Source of the DNA: Rhodoferax sp.
GTDB taxonomy: Bacteria; Pseudomonadota; Gammaproteobacteria; Burkholderiales; Burkholderiaceae_C
Direction of reading: 5' to 3'
NCBI RefSeq assembly: GCF_028714215.1
Contig: NZ_JAQTMS010000032.1
Coordinates: 1 to 58,975 of the forward strand
Length of the DNA: 58,975 nucleotides
Shown: positions 34,908 through 44,942 of the stretch, in pieces
How positions within the stretch are numbered: position 1 is the first letter of the stretch
Layout of the letters: every line of letters begins with the position of its first letter
The notes under the pieces: model-generated
What the model saw: only the letters and a program-made list of their open reading frames with translations
What the model was told of the DNA's origin: nothing
Database searches by the model: none
Position numbers and translations under genes: made by a program

Positions 34908-36086
34908 CTACCTCAGCTTCAAGGTGGACAGGCCGACCAGGCACAGCAGCATCGTGATGATCCAGAAGCGAACCACCACCTGCGTCTCCTGCCAGCCACT
35001 TTTCTCGAAATGGTGGTGCAGCGGCGCCATCTTCAGGATACGCCGGCCTGCGCCATATTTCTTCTTGGTGAATTTGAACCAGCTCACCTGCAACATGACC
35101 GACAAGGCCTCCACGACAAAAATACCACCCATGATGGCCAGCACAATTTCCTGGCGCACGATCACGGCAATGGTGCCCAAGGCCGCGCCCAGTGCCAGCG
35201 CGCCGACATCGCCCATGAACACCTGTGCCGGGTGCGTGTTGAACCACAAAAAGGCCAAGCCGGCGCCGGCCATCGCCGAGCAGAAGATCAGCAACTCGCC
35301 GGAACCCGGGATGTGCGGGAAGAACAGATATTTGGAATACACCGCGCTGCCCGTGACGTAGGCAAAAATCCCGAGGCTGGAGCCGACCATCACGACCGGC
35401 ATGATGGCCAGGCCATCCAGACCATCGGTCAGGTTCACGGCATTGCTGGAACCGACGATCACCAAGTAGGTCAGGATGACAAAGCCCAGTACGCCCAGCG
35501 GGTAGCTGACTTCCTTGAAGAACGGCAACAGCAGGCCGGCCTTGGGCGGCAGGTTCAAATCGAAGCCCGACTGCACCCATTTGAAGAAGAGTTCCAGCAC
35601 GCGCAAATTGGAGTTCTCGGAGATACTGAAAACCAGGTACAGCGCAGCCACCAGGCCAATCACGGATTGCCACAGGTATTTTTCACGCGAGGCCATGCCT
35701 TCGGGGTTCTTGTCCACCACCTTGCGCCAGTCGTCGGTCCAGCCAATCGCGCCAAAGCCCAGCGTGACCAGCAACACGATCCAGACGAAGCGGTTGCTGA
35801 GATCAGCCCACAGCAGCGTGGAGACAGCGATGCACAACAGAATCAGGACGCCGCCCATGGTGGGGGTCCCGCTCTTGCTCAAATGCGATGCCATGCCATA
35901 GCCGCGAATCGGCTGCCCAATCTTGAGTTCGGCCAGGCGGCGAATGACAAAAGGCCCGGCCCCCAGGCCGATCAGCAGGGCCGTCAAAGCGGCCATCACG
36001 GCACGCAAGGTCAGGTACTGAAAGACCCGGAAAAATCCGAATTCAGGCGACAGCGACTGCAACCACTGAGCCAGGCTCAAAAGCAT
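34908..36086 (-). CDS. mraY: Phospho-MurNAc-pentapeptide translocase MraY
   Basis: 392 residues, ATG at 36086 after AGGAG. About ten membrane helices. Active-site motifs: [10 protein letters not shown], the [10 protein letters not shown] segment and HHHFEKSGW near the C-terminus. Transfers phospho-MurNAc-pentapeptide to undecaprenyl phosphate, giving lipid I. Confidence 0.96.
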   Translation of the reverse strand: MLLSLAQWLQSLSPEFGFFRVFQYLTLRAVMAALTALLIGLGAGPFVIRRLAELKIGQPIRGYGMASHLSKSGTPTMGGVLILLCIAVSTLLWADLSNRFVWIVLLVTLGFGAIGWTDDWRKVVDKNPEGMASREKYLWQSVIGLVAALYLVFSISENSNLRVLELFFKWVQSGFDLNLPPKAGLLLPFFKEVSYPLGVLGFVILTYLVIVGSSNAVNLTDGLDGLAIMPVVMVGSSLGIFAYVTGSAVYSKYLFFPHIPGSGELLIFCSAMAGAGLAFLWFNTHPAQVFMGDVGALALGAALGTIAVIVRQEIVLAIMGGIFVVEALSVMLQVSWFKFTKKKYGAGRRILKMAPLHHHFEKSGWQETQVVVRFWIITMLLCLVGLSTLKLR

Positions 36087-36107
36087 TGCGAACTCCTGAA
36101 ATTGACG

Positions 36108-39100
36108 TTAACCGGCATGGTTTTCTCTTTTCCATTTTTCATTTGAGGCCTCGGTTGTGATGGCATCGACCAAGCGTTCCATCTTCATGAAGCGGGACCC
36201 TTTGACCAGCACACTGTCAGTCTGCGCAAGTTCAGCCAGCAGCGCCGTCCGGAGCGAATCCATATCGCCAAAATGGCGGCCGGCTCCGAAGCTGGTCGAG
36301 GCGGCCACAGACAGATCGCCGAAAGTAAACAAGCGATCGACACCCAGGCTGCGAGCCAAGGCACCGACTTCGGCGTGGAACTGCGGGCCTTGATCGCCCA
36401 CTTCACCCATGTCGCCCAGCACCAGCAGACGCCGGCCCGGCAGCGCTGCCAGCACTTCGATGGCGGCACGGACCGAGTCCGGGTTCGCGTTGTAACTGTC
36501 GTCTACCAGGGTGATGGGATGCGCGCCCCACTGAAGCACCAGTGCACGGGAGCGCCCCTTGACCGGTTCAAACGCGGCCAGGCCCTGGGCGATCGCCGCC
36601 AACGGCACGCCGGCAGCCAGCGCGCAGGCAATTGCGGCGGTTGAATTCTTGACGTTGTGCAGACCGGCAATATGCAAGGCATAGTGCAGCGGGCCATGCG
36701 TTGTCTCGACCGTCACTTGCCAGGCATCGCCCAACCAGATCGCCTCGCGGCAACGGACTTCGACGCCGCTTCCCGGCTCGTCGTCCGAAATACAGAATCG
36801 CTGCACCGCACGTTGCCCGGCGCGGGTCGCCCAGGCAGCGCTGTAGCGGTCGTCGCTCGGGAACACCGCCACGCCGCTGTCGGGCAGTGCATCGATGACG
36901 GCACCATTTTCCTGTGCCACCGCCGCCACCGTTGCCATGAATTCCAGATGCTCGCGCTGCGCGTTATTCACCAAAGCCACGGTCGGCTGCGCAATCGCTG
37001 CCAAAACCGAGATTTCACCCGGGTGGTTCATGCCCAACTCAATCACCGCCAGCTCGTGATGACGGCGCAAACGCAGCACCGTCAGGGGCACGCCAATGTC
37101 ATTGTTCAGATTGCCCTGGGTGGCCAGGAAGGCCTCTGGCTTGAAGGCACTCAGGATCGCCGCAATCATCTGCGTCACCGTGGTTTTTCCGTTGCTGCCG
37201 GTCACCGCAATCAGCGGCAGCTTGAATTGCGCGCGCCACTTGGTGGCCAGCGCCGCCAGGGCCAGCTTGGCATCCGCCACCACCAGTCCCGGCAGGCCGG
37301 CGGCGCGCAAGCGCGCGTCGGCGTCGCCCTGGCACAGGGCCGCCACCGCACCTTTGGCCTTGGCCTCAAGCAGAAAATCATTGGCGTCAAAACGCTCGCC
37401 GCGCAGCGCCACAAACAAATCGCCCGGCTCGACGGTACGCGTATCGCTGTGCACGCGCCGGAAAGAGACCTCGCCGCGGCCCACCAGGCGCGCAGTGCCC
37501 AGCCACTGCCGGGCCTGCTCCAAGGTCAGCATGCCGTGTTCACGGAGCGTCCCCGGTGGGATGGCGGGTGCCAGCCAGGCGTGCAAGGCACGGCGCACGT
37601 GCTCCTGATCGGAAAACGCCAGCCGCCGGCCCGCTACCTCTTGGTAGTCTTCATGCCCTTTGCCGGCGATCAACAACACATCGCTGGCGGCTGCCTGGGC
37701 CAGCGTCTGGGCAATCGCCAGCGCGCGGTCGGGCGCCACCGTGACGGCGCCATGACCGGTCAGACCGAGCAGGATCTGGCTGATGATGGCCTCCGGTTTT
37801 TCGCTGCGTGGGTTGTCGCTGGTCACCACCACATGGTCCGCGTGGCGGGCGGCGATGGCACCCATCAAGGGTCGCTTCGTCGCATCGCGGTCGCCACCAC
37901 AGCCAAACACGCACCAAAGCTGGCCGCCGCGTTGCCGGGCTACCGGCTGCAAGGCCAGCAAGGCCTTGTCCAGGGCATCCGGCGTATGGGCGTAGTCGAC
38001 CACGGCCAGTGGCTGCTGCGGCAGCTGGTGCGTTGACCCAACGCCGGTCGCATCCTGAGACAGCCCAGCGCCGCTCACCACTTCCATGCGCCCCGGTACC
38101 GGCGTCAAGCCGGCGCAGGCGTCGACCACGGCCGCCAGCGGCACGCCGATCGAGCGCATGGCCGCCATTACACCCAGCAGGTTCGAAACGTTGTATAGCC
38201 CAATCAGCCGGGTCTGCAGTCGATAACTCTCGCCACCCATGGCGCCGGCCGCGGACTCCTGCACCGTGAATTGCAGACCCTGCGCGTCGTGGCAAACGTC
38301 GCAGGCCTGCAGTCTGGCCGCACCGATGCACGAAACCGTCCAGACATCGAGTGCGCCAGCAGCCAGCGTGCCCGCCAGCGCCGCGCCCTGAGGGTCGTCG
38401 ATATTGATGACCGCCGATTTCAGGCCCGGCCACGCAAATAACTGTGCCTTGCTGTGCCAGTAAGCCGCCATCGAACCGTGATAGTCCAGATGGTCTTGTG
38501 TCAAATTGGTAAAAATGGCAGTCCGGACACGGGTGCCGGCCAAGCGCTGCTCTTCAATCCCGATCGAAGAGACTTCCATCGCACAGGCCTTGACTCCCTC
38601 CTCGGCAAAGCGCCTGAACGCTTGTTGCAGCAACACCGGGTCCGGCGTGGTCAGACCGGTGGCCACGATGGCGGGCGGTCGTCCTATGCCCAAAGTACCC
38701 ACCATGGCGCATGGAATGGGCGCAACCAGCTTCAACTTCGACAAGGCCTGGGCCAACCACCAAACGGTGGAAGTCTTGCCGTTGGTGCCGGTCACCGCCA
38801 GCACATCGAGCTGCTCGGACGGGTGTTCGAAATAGGCCGCGGCGATCAGGCCGCTGGCCGCTTTCAGGCCAGCGTAAGCGGCAACCCTTTGATCCCTGAA
38901 GGCGTAGCGCTCGACGCCCAACTGCTCCACCAGGCACGCTTGTGCGCCGTGGCCCAGAGCGCCGGTCACGTACTTGCGAGCGTCATTGGCCGCGCCCGGC
39001 CAGGCGATGAAGCCATCCCCCGGGCGCAGCTTGCGGCTGTCGCTGTGAAGGGTGCCACTGGCGCGACTTCGCAACCACTTGGCGGCATCTATGGGCGTAT

Positions 39101-39116
39101 GAAATTCAAGCATCAA
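36108..39116 (-). CDS. murEF: Bifunctional MurE-MurF fusion ligase
   Basis: One uninterrupted frame of 1002 residues. Residues about 1-520 are Mur[12 protein letters not shown]-loop (about 106-115), TQDHLDYHGSM, VDYAHTPDAL and DNPRSE (about 433), the motif that selects meso-diaminopimelate. After a short linker, residues about 528-1002 are MurF: VTGSNGKTTVTQ (about 638), ELGMNHPGEI, DDSYNANPDS and LGDMGEVG. It thus adds m-DAP and then D-Ala-D-Ala to the stem peptide. A frameshift artefact is unlikely because there is no stop codon and both domains are complete. Such fusions are known in some Betaproteobacteria, e.g. Bordetella. Overlaps ftsI by four bases. Confidence 0.96.
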   Translation of the reverse strand: MMLEFHTPIDAAKWLRSRASGTLHSDSRKLRPGDGFIAWPGAANDARKYVTGALGHGAQACLVEQLGVERYAFRDQRVAAYAGLKAASGLIAAAYFEHPSEQLDVLAVTGTNGKTSTVWWLAQALSKLKLVAPIPCAMVGTLGIGRPPAIVATGLTTPDPVLLQQAFRRFAEEGVKACAMEVSSIGIEEQRLAGTRVRTAIFTNLTQDHLDYHGSMAAYWHSKAQLFAWPGLKSAVINIDDPQGAALAGTLAAGALDVWTVSCIGAARLQACDVCHDAQGLQFTVQESAAGAMGGESYRLQTRLIGLYNVSNLLGVMAAMRSIGVPLAAVVDACAGLTPVPGRMEVVSGAGLSQDATGVGSTHQLPQQPLAVVDYAHTPDALDKALLALQPVARQRGGQLWCVFGCGGDRDATKRPLMGAIAARHADHVVVTSDNPRSEKPEAIISQILLGLTGHGAVTVAPDRALAIAQTLAQAAASDVLLIAGKGHEDYQEVAGRRLAFSDQEHVRRALHAWLAPAIPPGTLREHGMLTLEQARQWLGTARLVGRGEVSFRRVHSDTRTVEPGDLFVALRGERFDANDFLLEAKAKGAVAALCQGDADARLRAAGLPGLVVADAKLALAALATKWRAQFKLPLIAVTGSNGKTTVTQMIAAILSAFKPEAFLATQGNLNNDIGVPLTVLRLRRHHELAVIELGMNHPGEISVLAAIAQPTVALVNNAQREHLEFMATVAAVAQENGAVIDALPDSGVAVFPSDDRYSAAWATRAGQRAVQRFCISDDEPGSGVEVRCREAIWLGDAWQVTVETTHGPLHYALHIAGLHNVKNSTAAIACALAAGVPLAAIAQGLAAFEPVKGRSRALVLQWGAHPITLVDDSYNANPDSVRAAIEVLAALPGRRLLVLGDMGEVGDQGPQFHAEVGALARSLGVDRLFTFGDLSVAASTSFGAGRHFGDMDSLRTALLAELAQTDSVLVKGSRFMKMERLVDAITTEASNEKWKRENHAG

Positions 39117-40855
39117 AAGCTTTCTTCCACCGCTTGCGCCACGATTTGCGGCTTGACCGCCACATCCGGCGCCACTCCCATCATGCGCAGCGTCTGTTGC
39201 ACCACTTCGCTGAACACCGGAGCCGCCACCGCGCCGCCGTAATACTGGCCGGCGCTGGGTTCATCGATCATCACCGCCACAATGACACGCGGCTTCTCGA
39301 TCGGTGCCAGGCCGACGAACCAGCCCCGGTATTTGCGGTTCCCGGCGCTGCCGTAGCTCTTGCCCACCTGTTTGTAGGCGGTACCGGATTTGCCCCCCAC
39401 CGAGTAGCCTATGGTCTGCGCTTTCTGCCCGGTGCCACCTGGCCCGGCCGCCATCTGCAGCATCTTGCGCACCTGACCGGCGGTGCGTGCCGACAGCACC
39501 TGAACGCCAAGCGCCGGCTCGCTGCTCTTGAGCATGGTGAGCGGAATGATCTGGCCGTCGTTTGAAAACACGGTGTAGGACCTGGCCATCTGAAACAGCG
39601 AGGCCGACAGACCGTAGCCATACGACATGGTGGCCTGCTCAATCGGTCGCCAGGTCTTGTAGGGACGCAACTTGCCCGACACGGCACCGGGAAAACTGAT
39701 CTGCGGTTTTTGCCCAAAACCCGCTTGTGAGAACAGCTCCCACATTTCGCGCGGTTGCATTTGCATCGCAATCTTGGCAGCGCCAATATTGCTGGACTTC
39801 TGAATCACGCCCTCCACCGTCAACACACCGTTGGGGTGCGAATCGGAAATGGTGGAGCCGGTGATGGTGAACTTGCCGGCACCGGTGTCAATCAGGGTCT
39901 GCGGCGTCACGCGACCGGTCTCCAGACCGAGCCCGATGGTGAATGGCTTCATGACCGAGCCGGGCTCAAAGGTATCCGTCAGCGCCCGGTTGCGCAACTG
40001 CGCGCCGCTCAGGTTCTGCCGCCGCATGGGCGAGTAGCTGGGGTAATTGGCCAGCGCCAGGACTTCACCGGTGACGACGTCCAGCACCACCACACTGCCG
40101 GCCTTGGCCTGGTATAGCTGCACCGCATCGCGCAACTTCTGATAGGCAAAGAATTGCACCTTGCTGTCGACGCTGAGTTGCAAATCCGGTCCGTCGACCG
40201 GCGCAATCTGCTCGCCCACATCCTCCACCACCCGCCCCATGCGGTCCTTGATGACGCGGCGCGACCCATTGTGGCCCGCGAGTTCCTTGTTGAACGCGAG
40301 CTCAATACCCTCCTGACCAATGTCCTCCACATTGGTGAAGCCCACCACGTGGGCAGCGGCTTCGCCTTCCGGGTATTGACGCCGGTACTCCTTGCGCTGA
40401 TAGACGCCCTTGATCTTCAAGGCCATGATCTCTTGCGCCACCGAATCGTCGACTTGCCGTTTCAGCCAGACAAAGGTCTTGTCCTCGTTTTCCAGGCGTT
40501 TGCTGAGTTCCGCCAGCGGCATATCAAGCAACTTGGCAAGTTGCTGCAACTGGGCCGGGTCGCGCTCGATGTCTTCGGGAATGGCCCAGATACTGGGCGC
40601 CGGCACGCTGGACGCAAGGATCAAACCATTGCGGTCCAGAATGCGGCCGCGATTGGCCGGCAATTCAAGCGTTCGCACAAAACGCACTTCACCCTGTTTT
40701 TGAAAAAAGTCATTGGCAATCACCTGGATGTAGGCAGCGCGCGCAGCCAGCGCGCCAAAGCCAAGGGCAATGGCGGCCACAATGAACTTGCTGCGCCAGA
40801 CCGGCGTCCTGCTGGCCAGCAAGGGACTGGAGGTGTAGGCGATGCTGCGACTCAT
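39113..40855 (-). CDS. ftsI: Division-specific transpeptidase FtsI (PBP3)
   Basis: 580 residues. One N-terminal membrane helix, class B PBP dimerisation domain, then the transpeptidase with GSVMKPF (active Ser near 298), SSNIGA and KSGTA (about 486). Crosslinks septal peptidoglycan together with FtsW. Overlaps ftsL at its start and murEF at its end. Confidence 0.95.
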   Translation of the reverse strand: MSRSIAYTSSPLLASRTPVWRSKFIVAAIALGFGALAARAAYIQVIANDFFQKQGEVRFVRTLELPANRGRILDRNGLILASSVPAPSIWAIPEDIERDPAQLQQLAKLLDMPLAELSKRLENEDKTFVWLKRQVDDSVAQEIMALKIKGVYQRKEYRRQYPEGEAAAHVVGFTNVEDIGQEGIELAFNKELAGHNGSRRVIKDRMGRVVEDVGEQIAPVDGPDLQLSVDSKVQFFAYQKLRDAVQLYQAKAGSVVVLDVVTGEVLALANYPSYSPMRRQNLSGAQLRNRALTDTFEPGSVMKPFTIGLGLETGRVTPQTLIDTGAGKFTITGSTISDSHPNGVLTVEGVIQKSSNIGAAKIAMQMQPREMWELFSQAGFGQKPQISFPGAVSGKLRPYKTWRPIEQATMSYGYGLSASLFQMARSYTVFSNDGQIIPLTMLKSSEPALGVQVLSARTAGQVRKMLQMAAGPGGTGQKAQTIGYSVGGKSGTAYKQVGKSYGSAGNRKYRGWFVGLAPIEKPRVIVAVMIDEPSAGQYYGGAVAAPVFSEVVQQTLRMMGVAPDVAVKPQIVAQAVEESF

Positions 40856-41190
40856 TGGATACGCCCGGTTGCAGCAGAGCCGCGTGGCTCTGAGGCGGTG
40901 GCGGCGGAAGGCACGGCAGACGACGCGGCGCCGTAAGTCACGTAGTAGGTCACGGCCGGCGTTGTCGAGCGCATCTGCAATTGCTCCTTGGCCAGTTTCT
41001 CGACCCGCAGCGGCGTCGCCTGCGCGCGCTTTTCCACCTGCAGGCGCTCTTTGTCGGCTTCGAGTTGACGCGCCTGCGACCGCGCTTTGTCGAGATCCGA
41101 GTAGAGCTGGCGCGACTGGTATTGCACGTTCACCAGATACAGGGCACTGGCCAGCAGCGCCAGCAGCAGCAGCAGATTGAATCTGGTCAT
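40852..41190 (-). CDS. ftsL: Cell division protein FtsL
   Basis: 112 residues: one membrane helix (about 4-22), then a heptad-rich coiled coil (about 28-65, DLDKARSQARQLEADKERLQ-type), as in FtsL. The C-terminal tail is Ala/Thr/Ser rich. Position between rsmH and ftsI agrees. Confidence 0.9.
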   Translation of the reverse strand: MTRFNLLLLLALLASALYLVNVQYQSRQLYSDLDKARSQARQLEADKERLQVEKRAQATPLRVEKLAKEQLQMRSTTPAVTYYVTYGAASSAVPSAATASEPRGSAATGRIQ

Positions 41191-41196
41191 GATTGC

Positions 41197-41271
41197 GCCC
41201 CCACGCTTGTCACTGCGTGTACTACGCTGCCCCCCAAGGGGTCCTTCGCGCCTTGGGACGGCCCGGCGCCG
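41197..41271 (-). repeat. Interspersed GC-rich repeat, short form, copy c (rsmH-ftsL gap)
   Basis: GCCCCCACGCTTGTCACTGCG ... CCTTGGGACGGCCCGGCGCC on the + strand; fills nearly the whole gap between the ftsL start (41190) and the rsmH stop (41273). Confidence 0.85.
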
Positions 41272-41272
41272 C

Positions 41273-42214
41273 TCATGCCTCGGTCCTCAGCGCCACGCGC
41301 ATCACCGCGCTGCGCGCGCGCGGATTGGCTGCCACCTCGGCGGCGCCGGGTTTGATGCGCGCCAGGGCTTTCAAACGCATCACCTTGGGCGGCGCAAAAG
41401 GGGCGCGCCGGTCGTATTCATCACGCGAGTGCTGCGCGATGAACTGCTTGACGATACGGTCCTCCAGCGAGTGAAAACTGATCACCACCAGGCGACCACC
41501 GGGTGCCAGAACGTGAAGACTGGCGGCTAACGCCTGTTGCAACTCTTCAAGCTCGGCGTTGATGAAAATCCGAAAAGCCTGAAATGTGCGCGTTGCAGGG
41601 TTCTGGCCCGGCTCGCGGGTTTTGACCGCGTCAGCCACGAGTTGGGCCAATTCAGTGGTGCTTGAAATTGGGCCCCGTTCCTGTCGGCGAGCAACAATCG
41701 CCTTTGCAATGGAGCCAGCAAACCGTTCTTCACCGTAGTCACGTATCACCTCCGCAATTTTGTCAATCTCGGCAGTCTCCAGCCACTGCGCCAGGCTCTG
41801 TCCGCGCGTGGTGTCCATGCGCATGTCCAGTGGACCCTCGAACCTGAAGCTGAAACCCCGCGCCGGGTTGTCGATTTGCGGCGAACTGATGCCCAGATCA
41901 AGCAGCACACCTGCCACGCTCGCCGGCGGCAGCTCACCCAGATGCGAGAAGCCCTGGTGCCGAATCGAAAAGCGGGAGTCCTCGATGCTCGCGGCTTCGG
42001 CCAGGGCTTCCGGGTCCTTGTCGAAAGCGATCAAATGCCCTTGCGGCGCCAGCCTGGAGAGAATCAGGCGGGTGTGACCACCGCGGCCGAAAGTGGCATC
42101 CACATAGGTCTGTGCCGGCGCCGCCGGATCGTCGGGGCGGGCAGCCGGATTGTCGAGAAGAGCATCAACTGCTTCGTTCAACAAAACGGTGCTGTGTTTC
42201 CATGAGGTTTCCAC
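41273..42214 (-). CDS. rsmH: 16S rRNA (cytosine-N4)-methyltransferase RsmH
   Basis: Read from a GTG at 42214, six bases after GAAGG; a TTG two codons earlier sits too close to that site. 313 residues. SAM motif [10 protein letters not shown] (about 40-49), FDKD, and [10 protein letters not shown] (about 105) with the C-terminal [14 protein letters not shown]. Methylates C1402 of 16S rRNA; also known as MraW. Confidence 0.93.
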   Translation of the reverse strand: METSWKHSTVLLNEAVDALLDNPAARPDDPAAPAQTYVDATFGRGGHTRLILSRLAPQGHLIAFDKDPEALAEAASIEDSRFSIRHQGFSHLGELPPASVAGVLLDLGISSPQIDNPARGFSFRFEGPLDMRMDTTRGQSLAQWLETAEIDKIAEVIRDYGEERFAGSIAKAIVARRQERGPISSTTELAQLVADAVKTREPGQNPATRTFQAFRIFINAELEELQQALAASLHVLAPGGRLVVISFHSLEDRIVKQFIAQHSRDEYDRRAPFAPPKVMRLKALARIKPGAAEVAANPRARSAVMRVALRTEA

Positions 42215-42223
42215 CGTCAACCT

Positions 42224-42652
42224 TCAGAAGGAGAAATCCTTGACGACGTCGGGCATGTTGCTGGCCATCGCTTCGGCTTCCTGGGTTTCGTAAGTCGCCT
42301 TGTCCCACAACTCAAAATGATTGCCCATGCCCAGCAGCATGGTGTCTTTCGCGATGCCTGCGGCCTGGCGCAACTCGGGAGACACCAGCACACGGCCGGT
42401 ACCATCTATTTCGACATCCATGGCATTGCCCAGAAAAATCCGCTTCCACCACTGGGCCGACATCGGCAGCGCCGCAATCCGCTCACGAAACTTTTCCCAC
42501 TCGGGGCGCGGGAAAAGCATCAAGCAGCCATGGGGATGCTTGGTGATGGTGAGTTGGCCATTGGCCGTGGCACTCAAGACGTCACGGTACCGGGTCGGCA
42601 CGGAAAGCCGACCCTTGGCATCCAGACTTAACGATGAGGCCCCTTGAAACAC
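42224..42652 (-). CDS. mraZ: Transcriptional regulator MraZ
   Basis: GTG at 42652 after AAAGGTG gives [16 protein letters not shown], the standard MraZ N-terminus; upstream residues of the open frame are not MraZ-like. 142 residues with two AbrB-like SpoVT domains, each with a DAKGR-like or DGTGR motif. Binds repeats upstream of itself and represses the dcw operon in other bacteria; matching repeats lie 49-83 bp upstream here. Confidence 0.93.
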   Translation of the reverse strand: MFQGASSLSLDAKGRLSVPTRYRDVLSATANGQLTITKHPHGCLMLFPRPEWEKFRERIAALPMSAQWWKRIFLGNAMDVEIDGTGRVLVSPELRQAAGIAKDTMLLGMGNHFELWDKATYETQEAEAMASNMPDVVKDFSF

Positions 42653-42700
42653 GACAGTGCACCTTTGTTGGTAGAAATACAAAAAAATGAAAGTACAAAG

Positions 42701-42735
42701 GCACTTTTCACCACTTAATTGCACTTTTTTGCACT
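42701..42735 (-). promoter_or_regulatory. Putative MraZ operator: four direct repeats at 10-bp period
   Basis: On the minus strand AGTGC, AGTGC, AGTGG and AGTGC recur with exactly 5-bp spacers (+ strand GCACT at 42701, CCACT at 42711, GCACT at 42721, GCACT at 42731). MraZ of E. coli and Mycoplasma is known to bind three or more short GTGGG-type direct repeats with this spacing. Confidence 0.75.
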
Positions 42736-42760
42736 GTACCAGCAAAAACAGTCGCTGCAA
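42733..42760 (-). promoter_or_regulatory. Putative sigma-70 promoter of the dcw cluster
   Basis: Minus strand TTGCAG (42760-42755), 16-bp spacer, TACAGT (42738-42733). The -10 overlaps the first MraZ repeat, which would explain repression. A perfect TTGACA further upstream (42868-42863) lacks a good -10. The remaining 42.76-42.94 kb stretch of the gap holds no gene. Confidence 0.45.
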
Positions 42761-42943
42761 ATGGCCATGCAACAAATTATTTCAATGAAATCAAGGACTT
42801 AGGACCGACTTCTGAGAAATTCGAAACGAAAAATCGTTCTAAATTAAGAACTTAGCGCTGGTTGTCAAAGTGATGCTTGAACATATCCCGAAACCCCCAT
42901 CGATTCGGGAAAGAGTTGGTGAACGTCCAACATCTGACAATCA

Positions 42944-42992
42944 GTTGGGGACAGAGCAAAATTGCTATGCACTTCTTGGTCTGTCCCGCAAG
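42944..42992. repeat. REP-like GGGACAG element, copy 2
   Basis: GTTGGGGACAGAG (42944-42956) and GTCTGTCCCGCAAG (42979-42992) are partly complementary arms around a 22-bp centre. It lies directly behind the hslU stop codon. The same pair occurs at 44327-44376 and inverted at 22580-22616. Confidence 0.7.
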
Positions 42993-42993
42993 G

Positions 42994-44316
42994 TTACAGG
43001 ATGTACCTTGAAAGATCTTCGTTCCGGCTCAACTCGCCCAGCCGGGCGTCGACATAGGCGGCATCCACCGTGACGGTCTGGCCGGCCAGTTTGGCGGCAT
43101 CAAAACTGACCTCGTCAAGCAGCCGCTCCATCACCGTGGAGAGGCGCCGTGCGCCAATATTTTCGGTCCGCTCATTGACGTCGAACGCAATGTGCGCCAG
43201 CCGAGTAATGCCCTCATCGAGAAACTCCACGTGCACATTTTCAGTCGCCAGCAAGGCCTGGTATTGCTTGACCAGCGAAGCATGCGTTTGCGTCAGAATC
43301 GCAACAAAGTCCAACACCGACAAAGACTGCAACTCGACGCGAATCGGAAAGCGCCCCTGCAATTCGGGGATCAGGTCGCTTGGCTTGCTCAGGTGAAAAG
43401 CACCCGAAGCGATGAACAGGATATGGTCCGTCTTGACCATGCCGTATTTGGTGGATACCGTCGTGCCCTCCACCAGCGGCAGCAAATCGCGCTGCACACC
43501 CTGGCGCGACACCTCGGCACCACTGCCCTCGGCGCGTGAAGTAACCTTGTCGATCTCGTCGATGAACACGATGCCGCTCTGCTCCAGCAGGTGCAAGGCC
43601 TGCGTCCTGATTTCTTCCTCGTTGACCAGCTTTGCCGCCTCCTCTTCGATCAGCAGCTTGGAGGCTTCGCTGATTCTCAGTTTGCGCAACTGGCGCTTTT
43701 GTTGCCCCAACTGGCCAAACATGCCGCGCAACTGCTCGGTCATCTCTTCCATGCCGGCGGGGCCCATGATTTCGAGTTGCGGCGCCGACTGCGCCAGATC
43801 GATTTCAATTTCCCGCTCCGCCAGCTGCCCTTCGCGCAGTTTTTTCCGAAAAGTCTGGCGCGCGCTGCCCTTTGTCTCGGCGCTTTGCGGGCCGCCGAAA
43901 TCGCCACGCGGCGGTGGGATCAGGATGTCCAGCAACCGGTCTTCGGCAGCGTCCTGGGCGCGTGCGCGTACTTTTTTCATCTCGACGACGCGGGTTTGCT
44001 TGACCGCAATATCAGCCAAGTCCCGGATGATGGCATCCACATCCTTGCCGACGTAGCCAACCTCGGTAAATTTGGTGGCCTCGACCTTGATGAAAGGGGC
44101 ATCCGCCAGCCGCGCCAGGCGCCGCGCAATCTCTGTTTTTCCAACGCCCGTCGGGCCTATCATCAGAATATTCTTGGGCGTGATCTCCGCGCGCAAACCC
44201 GGCTCCACCTGCTGGCGCCGCCAGCGATTGCGCAAGGCAATGGCAACCGCACGCTTGGCCTGCTGTTGGCCAACAATGTGCTTGTCGAGTTCAGCAACAA
44301 TTTCTTGGGGTGTCAT
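42994..44316 (-). CDS. hslU: HslU ATPase subunit of the HslUV protease
   Basis: 440 residues. Walker [16 protein letters not shown] (about 54-68), Walker B VFIDEIDK (about 250), sensor-containing ASGAFH and the C-terminal LSRYIL peptide that activates HslV. Unfolds substrates for the HslV peptidase encoded just upstream on the same strand. Confidence 0.96.
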   Translation of the reverse strand: MTPQEIVAELDKHIVGQQQAKRAVAIALRNRWRRQQVEPGLRAEITPKNILMIGPTGVGKTEIARRLARLADAPFIKVEATKFTEVGYVGKDVDAIIRDLADIAVKQTRVVEMKKVRARAQDAAEDRLLDILIPPPRGDFGGPQSAETKGSARQTFRKKLREGQLAEREIEIDLAQSAPQLEIMGPAGMEEMTEQLRGMFGQLGQQKRQLRKLRISEASKLLIEEEAAKLVNEEEIRTQALHLLEQSGIVFIDEIDKVTSRAEGSGAEVSRQGVQRDLLPLVEGTTVSTKYGMVKTDHILFIASGAFHLSKPSDLIPELQGRFPIRVELQSLSVLDFVAILTQTHASLVKQYQALLATENVHVEFLDEGITRLAHIAFDVNERTENIGARRLSTVMERLLDEVSFDAAKLAGQTVTVDAAYVDARLGELSRNEDLSRYIL

Positions 44317-44326
44317 GACTTAATCA

Positions 44327-44376
44327 GTTGGGGACAGGGCTTGCTCACTGCGTGTAGCTTCGGACTGTCCCGCAAG
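44327..44376. repeat. REP-like GGGACAG element, copy 3
   Basis: GTTGGGGACAGGGC and GACTGTCCCGCAAG arms fill the gap between the hslV stop (44380) and the hslU start (44316), the reverse of an expected tight operon junction. Confidence 0.7.
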
Positions 44377-44379
44377 AGT

Positions 44380-44925
44380 TCATAAGGTTTCTATGGTGTG
44401 GTTCATGTTGGTGTAGATGCAGATGTCGGCGGCAATTTCCAGCGACTTCTTGACGATATCGGTCGCCGACATGTCCGTGTGGTTCAGCAAGGCGATGGCC
44501 GCGGCCTGTGCGTAAGCGCCACCCGAGCCAATCGTCACAATTCCGTTCTCGGGCTCCAGTACGTCGCCGTTGCCGGTGATGATGAGCGATGCTTCGCTGT
44601 CGGCCACCGCCAGCATGGCCTCCAGGCGCCGCAATACCCGGTCGGTGCGCCAATCTTTGGTGAGTTCAATGGCGGAGCGCACCAGATGCCCCTGGTGTTT
44701 TTCCAATTTGGCTTCAAAGCGCTCGAACAGGGTAAAAGCATCGGCCGTGGCACCGGCGAACCCGGCCAGCACCTTGCCGTGATAGAGCTTGCGCACTTTG
44801 CGGGCCGTGCCCTTGACAACGATATTGCCCAAGGTAACTTGCCCGTCACCGCCGATCGCCACTGAGTAGCCATCGGGCGTCTTGCGCCGCACGCTGATGA
44901 TGGTGGTACCGTGAAATTGTTCCAT
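44380..44925 (-). CDS. hslV: HslV peptidase subunit of the HslUV protease
   Basis: ATG at 44925 gives [14 protein letters not shown]; the longer frame upstream is less likely. 181 residues. The catalytic Thr is the first of TT at residues 7-8, so a six-residue propeptide must be removed, as in other betaproteobacterial Hsl[21 protein letters not shown] and ITGNGDV motifs are present. Confidence 0.95.
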   Translation of the reverse strand: MEQFHGTTIISVRRKTPDGYSVAIGGDGQVTLGNIVVKGTARKVRKLYHGKVLAGFAGATADAFTLFERFEAKLEKHQGHLVRSAIELTKDWRTDRVLRRLEAMLAVADSEASLIITGNGDVLEPENGIVTIGSGGAYAQAAAIALLNHTDMSATDIVKKSLEIAADICIYTNMNHTIETL

Positions 44926-44942
44926 GCTAGCCGCCGTAAAAA

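Noticed and set aside
34906..35673. N-terminal extension of murD to 826 residues
   Set aside because: The extra part overlaps mraY in another frame and is not MurD-like; a good ribosome binding site precedes 34905.
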